From positions 300,814-364,813 of the forward strand of contig CAYXBA010000002.1 in NCBI GenBank assembly GCA_964463135.1: a stretch of DNA of 64,000 bases, given 5' to 3'. Under the pieces are notes generated by a model that made no database searches, had not been told where the DNA came from, and was given only the letters and a program-made list of their open reading frames with translations. Source of the stretch: UBA6898 sp964463135 (lineage in GTDB: Bacteria; Nitrospirota; Thermodesulfovibrionia; Thermodesulfovibrionales; UBA6898). Both the position numbers and the translations under genes were made by a program. Of this stretch, positions 16,651 to 25,885 are shown in pieces (position 1 is the stretch's first letter; every line of letters starts with the position of its first letter).

Positions 16651-17328
16651 TCAGATGATACCGATAAGTCCGGCCTGCCGGCCAGTGGTATCTTTGTTGA
16701 AGCGATAGGAGAAGAACTTCTGAGGACTGCAGAATGTGCAGTCTTCGGACATCCATACATTGCCCTGAGGCACTCCTGCAGTCAGTGCCTGGACCTGGTT
16801 TGCCGTGGCAAGATCAAGGCAATACTTGTCGCCTCGGGTCCTGAAATAGAGACCTTTCCCAGTTGCATGGGAAACTTCCCTGATCACTTCGCCGTCGACT
16901 TCATAGCAGCATTGCCGTATGGAAGGGCCAATGGCGACCAGAATATTGACAGGATCACTGAAGAAATGATCACAAAAGGCCTGTATGGTTTTTTTCAGGA
17001 TCGCCTGGGCTGTGCCGCGCCATCCTGCATGAACAGCACCTACGACCTTCTTTTCTGGATCATAGAGCAGCACAGGGACACAGTCAGCGGCCTGCACACC
17101 GATCAGGAGACCCTTTTGTCGCGTTATGACCGCGTCGGCGATAACGACCTCATGAGATTTCTCAAGGACCGCGATCTTGTCAGTATGTTTCTGGATAGGG
17201 AAATAGATGTCCTCCGCGGCTATCCCGTAAAACTCTGCAATATGTTCCCGATCATTACCAGGGTTTTTGCCGGTAAAACAGGCAGACACCACACCCTTCA
17301 TGTTGTCCGGGACAATGATATTACGCAT
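16651..17328 (-). CDS. pgeF: Purine nucleoside phosphorylase/laccase-domain protein (PgeF/YfiH family)
   Basis: The 225-residue protein belongs to the DUF152/Cu-polyphenol oxidase-like family. Members act on purine nucleosides or remove mis-incorporated amino acids from peptidoglycan precursors. The conserved Zn-site phrases are present: QKHTDKI, AADCVPVLLYD, GAVHAGWRGTA and GPSIRQCCYEVD. I choose the ATG at 17328 (MRNIIVPDNM), which overlaps the nnr stop by 8 bases; a frame open back to 17583 is only the shadow of nnr. Family length is usually 230-260, so the start is slightly short but plausible. Confidence 0.92.
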   Translation of the reverse strand: MRNIIVPDNMKGVVSACFTGKNPGNDREHIAEFYGIAAEDIYFPIQKHTDKIAVLEKSHEVVIADAVITRQKGLLIGVQAADCVPVLLYDPEKKVVGAVHAGWRGTAQAILKKTIQAFCDHFFSDPVNILVAIGPSIRQCCYEVDGEVIREVSHATGKGLYFRTRGDKYCLDLATANQVQALTAGVPQGNVWMSEDCTFCSPQKFFSYRFNKDTTGRQAGLIGII

Positions 17329-18874
17329 GCAGCGCAAGGAATGCCGAGGGGATGGACTCAATGATGTCCGATGCAATGACAGAATGCATGCCCTGCAATG
17401 CAGCAGCCTTATCGCCTGCCAGGCCATGCAGGAAGACAGCAAGCCTGCAGGCATCAAGCGGATGCATGCCCTGGCCGAGCAGGCCGGAGAGCATGCCGGT
17501 AAGGACATCGCCTGACCCCGCTGTTGCCATGCCGGGGTTGCCCGTAGTATTGATATATATCCTGCCCTCAGGGTCTGCGACAATGGTCGGTGCGCCCTTT
17601 AAGACCAGATATGCGCCGGTCTCTGCAGATAACGTCCGGGAGATATTGATCCTATCACCCCCCATTTCTTCGATCTCCTTCTTTGTCACCGATCGGCCGG
17701 TTTGATGTGACAGAAGGCGCGCCATTTCACCCGCATGGGGAGTGAGAATCACCGGTGCCTTCACCTTCCTGAGCAGATCCTTCCTTCCTGCAAGGACATT
17801 GATGGCGTCAGCATCCAGGACCATCGGCACGGTCACGGTTCCGAGAAGTTTGGTCACCAGACCCGCTGTTTCAGTCTCAGCAGTGATCCCAGGGCCTATG
17901 GCGAGAACGTCAGCACGCGTGTCCAGGAGATCCCGGATCTCTTCGTAGGCCCTTGCTGAAAATGTTCCCTTGCCCGAGTCCGGAAGCGGCATTACCATCT
18001 CTTCGGTTACACGGGATTGCATAACATCAACAAGCGTTTCCGGTACGCCAAGCGTAACCAGGCCGGCACCTGAGCGAAGGCAGGCCCGTGCTGTCATGAG
18101 CGCAGCGCCTGTTTTTCCCCGTGATCCGGCTATCACGAATACATGGCCATAATCACCTTTATGGGAATATGCAGGACGCTCCGGGACAAGGAGAGACACC
18201 GAGTTCAGATCGATCGTCTGGTGTGCCAGACTCTTGGCAGACAGCAGTTCATCGGGAAACCCGATGTCTTCAATAAAGAGCTGACCGGCATGGTCTGCGC
18301 CGGGATACAGGATATGACCGATCTTCGGAAGACCGAAGGTGACCGTATAATCGGCCTGCACTGCCGCACCCATGACCTGTCCGTTATCCGAAGAAATACC
18401 GGATGGTATATCAACAGCAATCACCTTTACCTCTGTCGTGTTCAGGAACCTGATAACATCGCACATGTATGAGGTGACATCCTTGTTTATGCCTGTGCCG
18501 AGAAGAGCATCGATGACCAGGGAGCCATGGAGGTCCTTTTCGGTCACCCCTTTTCTGAACTCAATGGCGACCCCAGCCTGCCTGGCCATGCGGTATTGAG
18601 AAAGACAGTCAGGACTCAATTTGTCCTCTCTGAGCATGAGGAGAACCTTTACGTGCCATCCCCAGTTATGCAGATTGCGTGCTGCAGCAATGCCATCGCC
18701 GCCGTTGTTGCCGCCCCCTGCAAGCACAATGACCTTTTTCTTATCAAACAGTGCCCTGACTTTCTCCGCAACAGATAGGCCGGCCCTTTCCATGAGCACA
18801 TTGCCGGGGATGCCGAATTTTTCGATCGTGACCCGGTCGATGGTACGCATCTCCTCTGCGGTGACGACCTTCAT
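17321..18874 (-). CDS. nnr: Bifunctional NAD(P)H-hydrate epimerase / ADP-dependent dehydratase
   Basis: The 517-residue fusion repairs damaged NADHX and NADPHX. Residues 1-215 are the YjeF_N epimerase domain with VLAGGGNNGGDGIAAAR near residue 51 and DALLGTG near residue 122. Residues ~230-510 form the ribokinase-like dehydratase domain with HKGDYGHVFVIAGSRGKTGA, LTPHAGEMARL and the catalytic GNPGMATAGSGDVLTG motif. The fusion order is the usual bacterial one. The start overlaps the acpS stop by 4 bases (ATGA) and the end overlaps pgeF by 8. Confidence 0.96.
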   Translation of the reverse strand: MKVVTAEEMRTIDRVTIEKFGIPGNVLMERAGLSVAEKVRALFDKKKVIVLAGGGNNGGDGIAAARNLHNWGWHVKVLLMLREDKLSPDCLSQYRMARQAGVAIEFRKGVTEKDLHGSLVIDALLGTGINKDVTSYMCDVIRFLNTTEVKVIAVDIPSGISSDNGQVMGAAVQADYTVTFGLPKIGHILYPGADHAGQLFIEDIGFPDELLSAKSLAHQTIDLNSVSLLVPERPAYSHKGDYGHVFVIAGSRGKTGAALMTARACLRSGAGLVTLGVPETLVDVMQSRVTEEMVMPLPDSGKGTFSARAYEEIRDLLDTRADVLAIGPGITAETETAGLVTKLLGTVTVPMVLDADAINVLAGRKDLLRKVKAPVILTPHAGEMARLLSHQTGRSVTKKEIEEMGGDRINISRTLSAETGAYLVLKGAPTIVADPEGRIYINTTGNPGMATAGSGDVLTGMLSGLLGQGMHPLDACRLAVFLHGLAGDKAAALQGMHSVIASDIIESIPSAFLALHA

Positions 18875-19248
18875 CGTCTGCCCTCGATCACGACACAGGC
18901 GATGCCATAGTCCTTTTCATGGCTGAGGCTCAGATGAACCGACTGGATCTGCTTCTCGGCCAGGAACTCTCCTGCCCTGCCGTGCAGCGCGAGCACAGGT
19001 CTGCCGTTCTCCTGATTTCTCACTTCAATATCAGTCAGGGGAATGTGCTGATCGTGCGAAAGGGCTTTGATAAATGCTTCTTTGGCGGCAAACCGGACAG
19101 ACAAGGGCAGAAAGGGGTCCCTTTTATTATATGCATAGGATATTTCGTTGGCCGTAAAAATGCGTTCAAGAAAGTTCCTGCCCCAGCGCTCGACCGCCTC
19201 ACGCATCCGCTCTGTTTTTACGATATCAATGCCGGTGCCGTAGATCAT
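18871..19248 (-). CDS. acpS: Holo-[acyl-carrier-protein] synthase
   Basis: The 125-residue phosphopantetheinyl transferase activates acyl carrier protein by moving 4-phosphopantetheine from CoA to a Ser. The conserved GIDIVKTERM near residue 6 (Mg-binding Asp) and FAAKEAFIKAL near residue 53 are present, and the length fits AcpS. It sits 15 bases downstream of pdxJ and overlaps nnr by 4 bases. The pdxJ-acpS-nnr order is common in bacteria and supports the call. Confidence 0.95.
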   Translation of the reverse strand: MIYGTGIDIVKTERMREAVERWGRNFLERIFTANEISYAYNKRDPFLPLSVRFAAKEAFIKALSHDQHIPLTDIEVRNQENGRPVLALHGRAGEFLAEKQIQSVHLSLSHEKDYGIACVVIEGRR

Positions 19249-19263
19249 ATCAGCGGTGGCAGA

Positions 19264-19989
19264 TCACTGCACGGGACATGCCATCATCACAAGCTCTTTC
19301 ATGTCCCTGACCGCTCTTTCCATGCCGACGAGCACTGCCCGAGCTATGATGCTGTGGCCGATGTATAATCCCCTGATGCCCTCGATCTCTGCAATCCGGG
19401 TGACATTGTGATAGTTCAGGCCATGGCCGGCATTGGCCCCGAGTCCGATCTCTGCTGCATGTGCGATCGAACGGACGACCTTTGCAAGCTCCCGTTCCCG
19501 GGCCTTTCCCTGCGCATTGGCGTAGGTGCCGGTATGGATCTCGACCATATCCGCGCCTATCTCTTTTGAGAGATCAACATCTTCGAGGGACGGATTGATA
19601 AAGAGGCTCGTTCTGATGCCCTTGTCCCGGAGTCTCCTGACCGCTTTTTTGAGCACGCTCCTTCCGGCATTCAGGTTCAGACCCCCCTCGGTCGTAAGTT
19701 CCTGCCTCTTCTCAGGTACTAAAGTCACCAGATCGGGCATTTTCTTAAGCGCAATGCGGACCATCTCCTCTGTGGCAGCCATCTCCAGATTAAGATCAGT
19801 AGTAACAAAGCCCCTGAGCATATCCAGGTCACGGTCGTTGACATGGCGGCGGTCCTCACGCAGATGAAGTGTAATGCCGTCTGCACCGCCGAGGATGGCA
19901 AGGGTCGCTGCCATGACAGGATCGGGTTCCATCCCAAGGCGTGCCTGCCGCAGCGTTGCAATATGGTCAATATTTATGCCGAGTATCAT
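19264..19989 (-). CDS. pdxJ: Pyridoxine 5-phosphate synthase
   Basis: The 241-residue TIM-barrel enzyme makes pyridoxine 5-phosphate from 3-amino-2-oxopropyl phosphate and deoxyxylulose 5-phosphate. Signature segments are GINIDHIATLRQAR at the N-terminus, ITLHLREDRRHV near residue 39, VTLVPEKRQELTTEGGL, and GLGANAGHGLNYHN near residue 190. Length and motifs are normal. It leads the pdxJ-acpS-nnr-pgeF run and follows a small conserved-looking protein gene by 20 bases. Confidence 0.96.
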   Translation of the reverse strand: MILGINIDHIATLRQARLGMEPDPVMAATLAILGGADGITLHLREDRRHVNDRDLDMLRGFVTTDLNLEMAATEEMVRIALKKMPDLVTLVPEKRQELTTEGGLNLNAGRSVLKKAVRRLRDKGIRTSLFINPSLEDVDLSKEIGADMVEIHTGTYANAQGKARERELAKVVRSIAHAAEIGLGANAGHGLNYHNVTRIAEIEGIRGLYIGHSIIARAVLVGMERAVRDMKELVMMACPVQ

Positions 19990-20009
19990 TAAATCCTTTC
20001 TTCCTCCTC

Positions 20010-20444
20010 TTAGGGAACGACGGTCACATCTCTCACTGCATGGACAAAAATAAAGACCCTGATATTGTTGGACCCTGCATCAGCAGGCAGCAGGAAAAAT
20101 CCCTTGAGATTATTGATGGTATTCCGATCAAGAAAAAAACCCTTCTGCCAGGGCTGATCGCTTTCCATGAAACCCACCATGTCCTCACCGTCAATAAACT
20201 TTATGAAGGTCCTATGGCCGTGAGGCTTTCGAATACCGTAGGATTTCTTTTCATAATACTGCCTGTTGCCTTCAAAGGACTTCACAAAGAAGATCGCCTT
20301 CAGGAGATCGTTCTTTATGACGCGGACAGTGTCCGAGTCGAGCTCCTGAAGGGTCACCTCTTCAGACGTCTCAGAAAAAGACCTGATATGGCCCTTGAGG
20401 GTCGTTCCGTCGAGAAACCTTAAAACAACTTTGCCATCATCCAT
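20010..20444 (-). CDS. Small beta-rich protein (DUF6982-like)
   Basis: The 144-residue protein opens with VVLRFLDGTTLKGHIRSF and later has TFIKFIDGEDMVGFMES, so it contains two related Sm-like beta units joined by LKAIFFVKSFEGNRQYYEKK. I associate this pattern with DUF6982-type proteins seen in sporadic Gram-negative anaerobes, but only from memory of the motif. No catalytic residues are evident and no signal peptide is present. It lies between the foldase lipoprotein gene and pdxJ in one direction with gaps of about 20 bases. The function is unknown. Confidence 0.7.
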   Translation of the reverse strand: MDDGKVVLRFLDGTTLKGHIRSFSETSEEVTLQELDSDTVRVIKNDLLKAIFFVKSFEGNRQYYEKKSYGIRKPHGHRTFIKFIDGEDMVGFMESDQPWQKGFFLDRNTINNLKGFFLLPADAGSNNIRVFIFVHAVRDVTVVP

Positions 20445-20463
20445 GAGCAGCCCCTTGAGAGCC

Positions 20464-21363
20464 TTATTTCATATTTATGACGATCTTTGCGGTCTTTCGC
20501 TTCTCTTCAACCCACTTCGTGAATGCTTCACTCCTCTTCTGCTGCAGCAGCGTTGCACGGATCGTTTCCTTCACGTCATCAAAGGCAGCAATACCCTCAT
20601 TCTCGCGCTCCTTGATCCGCACCAGATAGAAGCCTGTCTTTCCTTTATATGGCCCTCCCGACTGCCCTTCTTTCAGCATCTTGATGGATGCTGCCATGGA
20701 CGGCGAGAAGAATTCAGGCGATACCCACCCATAATCTGTGACGATGGCCTTCTTTTCAGTGTCGAGCTTCTTTGTGTAATCGTCAAAATCGGCCTTGGTC
20801 TTTTTAATTTCAGCGGCAGCCGCCTCTGCAGCATCCTCTGACTGGAACTCGACTATCTTCATGTTGACCCGCGCAGGCTTCAAGAAAGGCTTTGAACTGT
20901 TCTTATAGATATCCTGCAGTTCCTGGTCAGTTATATCCTCTCTCTTCACAAAGCTTTCTACAAAACGTCCCAGGGTCATCGTCTCCCTGAGCCTGTTCCG
21001 GTAGGATTCCGGGGTAAGCCCCTTCTCTTTCAGTGCCTTTTGAAACTGCTCCTCACCGAGATTCTTGCGGAGCCCATCGATCGCCTTGTCAACCTCTGCA
21101 TCGGTGACCTTGATGCCTCTAGCTGCAGCTTCGTTCAGGGCGAGCTGTTCTCCGATCAGTTCCTGCAGGATCGCATCCTTCATCTTCTTTTCCTCAACAG
21201 AAGCATTCTGCAGTTTATGCTGCTGCAGACGCTCCTTCAGGTGAAGGTCGATCTTTTCCTTCGTGATACTCTTGCCGTCAACCGTAGCCGCCGGTTTAGC
21301 ACAACCACCCAATACCATGACAATAAATAAAACCGTCAAAATCAGATTATTACGAAAAAACAT
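20464..21363 (-). CDS. Foldase lipoprotein (SurA_N/PpiC-type peptidyl-prolyl isomerase)
   Basis: The 299-residue protein has a lipoprotein signal (LFIVMVLGGCAKP, Cys near residue 21). A SurA-type N-terminal domain follows (VDGKSITKEKIDLHLKERL and EQLALNEAAARGIKVTDAEV), then a parvulin-like domain from ~residue 170 (VTDYGWVSPEFFSPSMAASI and GPYKGKTGFYLVRIKE), and it ends in a basic coiled tail. PrsA/SurA relatives of this form are tethered to a membrane and assist folding of exported proteins. It lies directly downstream of hypE (10 bases), but a role with hydrogenase is not implied. Confidence 0.88.
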   Translation of the reverse strand: MFFRNNLILTVLFIVMVLGGCAKPAATVDGKSITKEKIDLHLKERLQQHKLQNASVEEKKMKDAILQELIGEQLALNEAAARGIKVTDAEVDKAIDGLRKNLGEEQFQKALKEKGLTPESYRNRLRETMTLGRFVESFVKREDITDQELQDIYKNSSKPFLKPARVNMKIVEFQSEDAAEAAAAEIKKTKADFDDYTKKLDTEKKAIVTDYGWVSPEFFSPSMAASIKMLKEGQSGGPYKGKTGFYLVRIKERENEGIAAFDDVKETIRATLLQQKRSEAFTKWVEEKRKTAKIVINMK

Positions 21364-21373
21364 ACATCCTCCT

Positions 21374-22372
21374 TTAGCATATCCTCGGCAATTGTTCGCC
21401 GGTAATCATATCTATTATCCTGCTCCCGCCTATCCGTGTCCTGAGAAGCACCATCTGTTTCGGCTGTTCGGCAACCTCACCGATAATTGCTGCTTCTGCA
21501 CCTGCCACTGTTTCTTGCATTGCCCGTATGACTTCGTCCGCTATATGAGGTGCTACAACCGCAAGCAGAATCCCCTCATTAGCTACGTACAGGGGATCAA
21601 GGCCGAGCAGGTCACATGCACCCTGCACACCGGGTCTCACCCGGACAGCATCTTCATCTATCATCATACACCACGTTGAGTCTGCTGCAAACTCTTTAAG
21701 CGTTGTGGCCACGCCGCCCCGGGTAGGATCACGCATGACGCGTATCTCTTTCGTTGCTGCAAGCATGGTCCTCACCAGGCTATTGAGTGCGCAGACATCG
21801 CTCAGAATAGGCGGTTCAAAGCTGATGCCGTTTCTCTCTGCCATCACCGCCATGCCGTGATTTCCGATCGAGCCGCTCAGGATGATCTTGTCGCCGGGCC
21901 TGATCCTGCCCGGAGCGAGATCAATGCCTTCATCGACGATACCGACGCCTGCCGTGTTGATATAGATGCCGTCGCCTTTGCCTTTCTCGACAACCTTGGT
22001 ATCGCCTGCAACAATTCTGATTCCGGCATCATCTGCTGCAGCTTTCATGGAAGTGAGTATCCTCTTCAGGTCTTCCATCGGCATACCCTCTTCAAGAATG
22101 AATCCTGCGGTAAGATAAAGAGGCCTCGCGCCTGCCATGGAAAGGTCATTTACGGTCCCGCAGACAGAGAGCTTGCCGATGTCGCCTCCCGGGAAAAAAT
22201 ATGGGGATATGACATAGGAATCGGTTGTGAGTGCTATCCTGCCGGCAGGGACCCCGTCCATTACCGCTGAATCATTCAGGGTCTGAAGGTCAAAAGAGGG
22301 AACAAAATAGTCCCTGACAAGCTGATGCATCAGCCGCCCTCCTCCTCCGTGACTCATCTGGATTCTTTCCAT
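21374..22372 (-). CDS. hypE: Hydrogenase maturation protein HypE
   Basis: The 332-residue protein dehydrates the carbamoyl group on its own C-terminal Cys to a thiocyanate, the source of the CN ligand of NiFe-hydrogenases. The N-terminal MSHGGGGRLMHQLVRDYF and the AIR-synthase-like core with DPTRGGVATTLKEFA are present. The chain ends in PRIC, the exact functional C-terminus, so no extension or truncation is present. It lies 18 bases after hypD in the operon hypA-B-F-D-E. Confidence 0.97.
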   Translation of the reverse strand: MERIQMSHGGGGRLMHQLVRDYFVPSFDLQTLNDSAVMDGVPAGRIALTTDSYVISPYFFPGGDIGKLSVCGTVNDLSMAGARPLYLTAGFILEEGMPMEDLKRILTSMKAAADDAGIRIVAGDTKVVEKGKGDGIYINTAGVGIVDEGIDLAPGRIRPGDKIILSGSIGNHGMAVMAERNGISFEPPILSDVCALNSLVRTMLAATKEIRVMRDPTRGGVATTLKEFAADSTWCMMIDEDAVRVRPGVQGACDLLGLDPLYVANEGILLAVVAPHIADEVIRAMQETVAGAEAAIIGEVAEQPKQMVLLRTRIGGSRIIDMITGEQLPRIC

Positions 22373-22390
22373 TCTGATTCTCCGTTGTCG

Positions 22391-23470
22391 TTACGCTGCA
22401 GGCATGTTATGCGTCATGCCTGCATATTTGTAGTATGCTGCACAACTTCCCTCAGTGCTGACCATGCAGGCCCCGACAGGCTTGTCAGGAGTGCAGGCCC
22501 TTCCGAAGAGAGCGCAGTCGGTCGGGATCTTGATGCCTTTCAGCACATCTCCGCATGAACAGGCCTTTGGTTCCTGGCCTTCAGGAACGCTGATCGCATA
22601 TTTTGTCAGGATATCGCGGTGGCTATACTTTGCCTTCAGCTTCAAACCGCTGCCGGGAAGAGTTCCGATACCTCTCCAGTATGCGTCCTCGGGTTCAAAG
22701 AACTCGTCCAGAAGGGCAACAGCCCGCGGGTTCCCCTCCTCTTTCACGACCTTGGCATATTCGTTCTCCACTGCAGCCCTGTTGTCTGCTATCTGTTGAA
22801 GAAGCATCAGTACGCCGTTCAGAATATCCGGCGCGTCAAAACCGGTCACGACGGACGGTTTGTGATAATCATCAGCAAGAAACGCGTATGGTCTCAGGCC
22901 AATGATCGTGCTGACATGTCCAGGGAGGATAAAGCCGTCGATCTGTACTTCCGGTGAATTCAGCAGGGCCTTGAGTGCAGGCGGAACGGTCTTATGTACA
23001 GAATAGATAAAGAAATTCCTGATACCTCTCGATTCGGCCTCCGCAAGGGTCCCGGCTACGAGGGGAGATGTTGTCTCAAATCCTGTGGCAAAGAATACTA
23101 CCTTGCGGTCCGGCGTTCTTTCGGCGATCTGCAATGCATCGAGGGGCGAGTACACGATCCTGATATCTGCTCCCTCTGCCTTTGCCTGGAACAGGGTCTG
23201 CCTGTCTCCGGGCACGCGCATCATATCGCCAAAGGTGGTCACGATCGCATCCTGATGACCCGCAATAGCGATGATCGTATCAACGTCCCGGATCGACGTG
23301 ACACAGACAGGGCAGCCCGGTCCGCTCAGCAGCCTGATCTCCTTCGGCAGCAGGTCCCGGATGCCGTGCCTGAATATGGCGACCGTATGCGTGCCGCAGA
23401 CCTCCATCAGCTTTATTGGCCTGTCTATGGAACTCATCAATCCGTTTATCGCATCAATCGTCTGCTTCAT
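22391..23470 (-). CDS. hypD: Hydrogenase maturation protein HypD
   Basis: The 359-residue Fe-S protein assembles the Fe(CN)2CO unit together with HypC. Conserved motifs are all present: MEVCGTHTVAIFRHGIRDLL near residue 22, GPGCPVCVTS near residue 51, GFETTSP, and the C-terminal cysteine region (KACSCGDVLKG, CALFGRACTP and GACMVSTEGSCAAYY) that carries the [4Fe-4S] cluster. The start overlaps the hypF stop by 17 bases, leaving no room for hypC, its obligatory partner in other organisms. Confidence 0.97.
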   Translation of the reverse strand: MKQTIDAINGLMSSIDRPIKLMEVCGTHTVAIFRHGIRDLLPKEIRLLSGPGCPVCVTSIRDVDTIIAIAGHQDAIVTTFGDMMRVPGDRQTLFQAKAEGADIRIVYSPLDALQIAERTPDRKVVFFATGFETTSPLVAGTLAEAESRGIRNFFIYSVHKTVPPALKALLNSPEVQIDGFILPGHVSTIIGLRPYAFLADDYHKPSVVTGFDAPDILNGVLMLLQQIADNRAAVENEYAKVVKEEGNPRAVALLDEFFEPEDAYWRGIGTLPGSGLKLKAKYSHRDILTKYAISVPEGQEPKACSCGDVLKGIKIPTDCALFGRACTPDKPVGACMVSTEGSCAAYYKYAGMTHNMPAA

Positions 23471-25871
23471 TGCTTTCCGCCTGTGTCATCATTTCGCGGG
23501 CCAGATATACCTGACCTAAAGAGATCCCTGCATCATTGCAAGGTACTCTTTCATTTGTATACACAATTAACCCTTCTCCCCTCAGACCGTCTGCAACCTT
23601 TTCGAGGAGATACAGGTTCTGAAAGACACCGCCGCTCAGGGTAACTATCTTTATATTATTCATCAATGAAAGCTTTAAGACAACCCTGATGATCGCCATA
23701 GCAACGGTATTGTGAAATTTCGCTGACATCAGGCCTCTGTCAGTATTCCTGCCGAGATCATCGGTCAGCGCGATGATCGTATGCGCAAAATCGATCTCTA
23801 TATGGTCGTCAAAATGAATGTCCACCGGGTAGTCTTCATCAATACCTCTGATGGCCAATGATTCAAGGGCTATGGAGGCCTCTCCCTCGAAGGTATTCAG
23901 GTCACAGACCCCGATGAGCGCGGATACGGCATCGAAAAGCCTCCCGGCCCCTGAAGAAAGCGGCGAGAAGCTCCTTTTGTCAGCGACCTGAAGTATGGTC
24001 TCAATCTTTTTCTCACCGTATTTTTCGATAAATCCGGTAGGGCCGAGGAACTGCATCACCGCACTGCCGAATGCGTCCTTCAGATAGCTTAACGCTATGC
24101 GCCAGGGTTCACGCACTGCCTGCTCTCCGCCGGGAAGCGGCACCTGCCGCAGATGTCCTGCACGCGTAAACCCCTTTGTGTCAGCCACAAGGAACTCGCC
24201 TCCCCAGAGCGTGCCGTTATCACCATACCCGCTGCCGTCAAAGGCAACGCCGATAACCTTATTTGTCAGGCCGTGCTCTGCCATGACCGAACCGATATGG
24301 GCATAATGGTGCTGAATGGCGATCGCCTTCAGACCCTGTTTTTTAGCATAGGCCCGCGCCCAGTTCGCCGAGAAATAATTGGGGTGAAGATCATGAACTA
24401 CCGCCGCAGGATCAGCCCGGTAAACAGCCTTCAGATTATCAAGGGTCTCCTCAAAGAAACGGACCGTCTCATAGTTCTCCATGTCTCCCATATGCTGGCT
24501 GACAATGGCATATCCACCCCTGAGGAGCGTAAAGGTATTTTTCATGTCAGCCCCGCATCCGAGCATATCAGGTCCGTCGGTCAAAAGCGGTATCGGTTCG
24601 GGCGCAAAGCCGCGTGAACGGCGTATTATGCACGGTATAGCGTCAGGGGTTCGGGGTAAAGCGTAAGCGTCATTAGTGTCGTTAGCCTTTCCGGGAGTCC
24701 AGATTTCTGCCGGCTGTTTTCTCATGGTCATTACAGAATCATCGACCCGCATGAAAATATCCCGGTTATATACCAGAAAGGCATCAGCGATCCCGGAGAG
24801 CTTTTCAACAGCCTCTGCATTGGATATGATGATCGGCTCCTCGCTGAGATTTCCGCTTGTCATGACAAGGGCGCTGAAATGGGGCTGAACAGGAATTTGC
24901 CGTCCGTCCAGAGGATAATGAAATAACAGATGCTGCAGCGGTGTATAGGGCAGCATAAAGCCCAGCTTCGCGTTGCCGGGAGAAACAGCAGCAGGCAGGC
25001 TATCCCCCTCTTTCTTTCTCAGAAGAACGATCGGCCGCTGAACAGACAAGAGAAGTTCTTCTTCAGCGCTGGAAACAACGCAATGCATCCTGATCGCTTC
25101 CATATCCGGGGCCATAAGAGCAAAGGGCTTATTGTTCCTTCTCTTCTCTGTCCGCAGCCGCTCAACTGCCTCAACATGCAATGCATCACAGGCAATATGA
25201 AAGCCGCCGAGGCCTTTGACCGCAATGATCTTTTCCTTTTGCAGGAGGCTGACCGCCTCTTTGATCGGGTCAACTGATCCTGTATCCTTTCCGCTGCTGT
25301 CGAGAAGTGTAACTGCAGGTCCGCATGCAGAACATGCATTCGGCTGTGCATGGAACCTTCTGTCTACGGGGTCGTGGTATTCAGTTGAGCACTGTTCGCA
25401 GAGCGTGAACTCCTGCATGGTCGTATTCTTCCGGTCATAGGGGACCGCCTTTGTTATCGAGTACCGAGGCCCGCAGTTCGTGCAGTTGATGAATGGGTAG
25501 AGATATCTTCTGTCAGCGGGATCGAACAGTTCCCTGCAGCAGGCAGCGCAGGCAGCTATGTCAGGGGACAGGAGCGTAAACCCGCCGGCTTCAGAACTCT
25601 GCATGATTACGAATTCGGTGAAGCCTCCTGTTTCAGCAGGCGTGATATCCATCTTCATGATCCGTGAAAGAGACGGCGCTTCCTGCTTGAGCCTCTCAAT
25701 GAAATGGGAGAGGTTCTTACCCTCAGCAGTAATGACCACGCCTTCAGACGTATTGGAGACAAAGCCGGTAATATGCATCTCAGAAGCAAGATTATACACA
25801 AAGGGTCTGAAGCCGACGCCCTGGACGATTCCGTGTATGGATATGGTTAGACAGTCTTTCCGGTCAGGCAT
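23454..25871 (-). CDS. hypF: Carbamoyltransferase HypF
   Basis: The 805-residue enzyme carbamoylates the C-terminal Cys of HypE using carbamoyl phosphate and ATP. Domains in order: acylphosphatase (GIVQGVGFRPFVYNLA, residues ~13-28), two CxxC-x18-CxxC zinc fingers (CAACCRELFD near 108, CEQCSTEYHD near 158), a YrdC-like domain (KGLGGFHIACDA) and a Kae1-like C-terminal domain with HHYAHIGSVMAEHG and VAFDGSGYGDNGTLWGGEF. A stretch of about 25 residues rich in Asn, Asp and Pro before RRSRGFAPEPI looks like a small insertion between YrdC and Kae1 parts. The other domains are complete. Confidence 0.97.
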   Translation of the reverse strand: MPDRKDCLTISIHGIVQGVGFRPFVYNLASEMHITGFVSNTSEGVVITAEGKNLSHFIERLKQEAPSLSRIMKMDITPAETGGFTEFVIMQSSEAGGFTLLSPDIAACAACCRELFDPADRRYLYPFINCTNCGPRYSITKAVPYDRKNTTMQEFTLCEQCSTEYHDPVDRRFHAQPNACSACGPAVTLLDSSGKDTGSVDPIKEAVSLLQKEKIIAVKGLGGFHIACDALHVEAVERLRTEKRRNNKPFALMAPDMEAIRMHCVVSSAEEELLLSVQRPIVLLRKKEGDSLPAAVSPGNAKLGFMLPYTPLQHLLFHYPLDGRQIPVQPHFSALVMTSGNLSEEPIIISNAEAVEKLSGIADAFLVYNRDIFMRVDDSVMTMRKQPAEIWTPGKANDTNDAYALPRTPDAIPCIIRRSRGFAPEPIPLLTDGPDMLGCGADMKNTFTLLRGGYAIVSQHMGDMENYETVRFFEETLDNLKAVYRADPAAVVHDLHPNYFSANWARAYAKKQGLKAIAIQHHYAHIGSVMAEHGLTNKVIGVAFDGSGYGDNGTLWGGEFLVADTKGFTRAGHLRQVPLPGGEQAVREPWRIALSYLKDAFGSAVMQFLGPTGFIEKYGEKKIETILQVADKRSFSPLSSGAGRLFDAVSALIGVCDLNTFEGEASIALESLAIRGIDEDYPVDIHFDDHIEIDFAHTIIALTDDLGRNTDRGLMSAKFHNTVAMAIIRVVLKLSLMNNIKIVTLSGGVFQNLYLLEKVADGLRGEGLIVYTNERVPCNDAGISLGQVYLAREMMTQAESNEADD

Positions 25872-25885
25872 AGGCAGCCTGCTGA

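Noticed and set aside
17328..17583. Upstream extension of pgeF to 17583
   Set aside because: It lies within nnr, gives an unlike, Cys-rich head, and the ATG at 17328 restores the family start.
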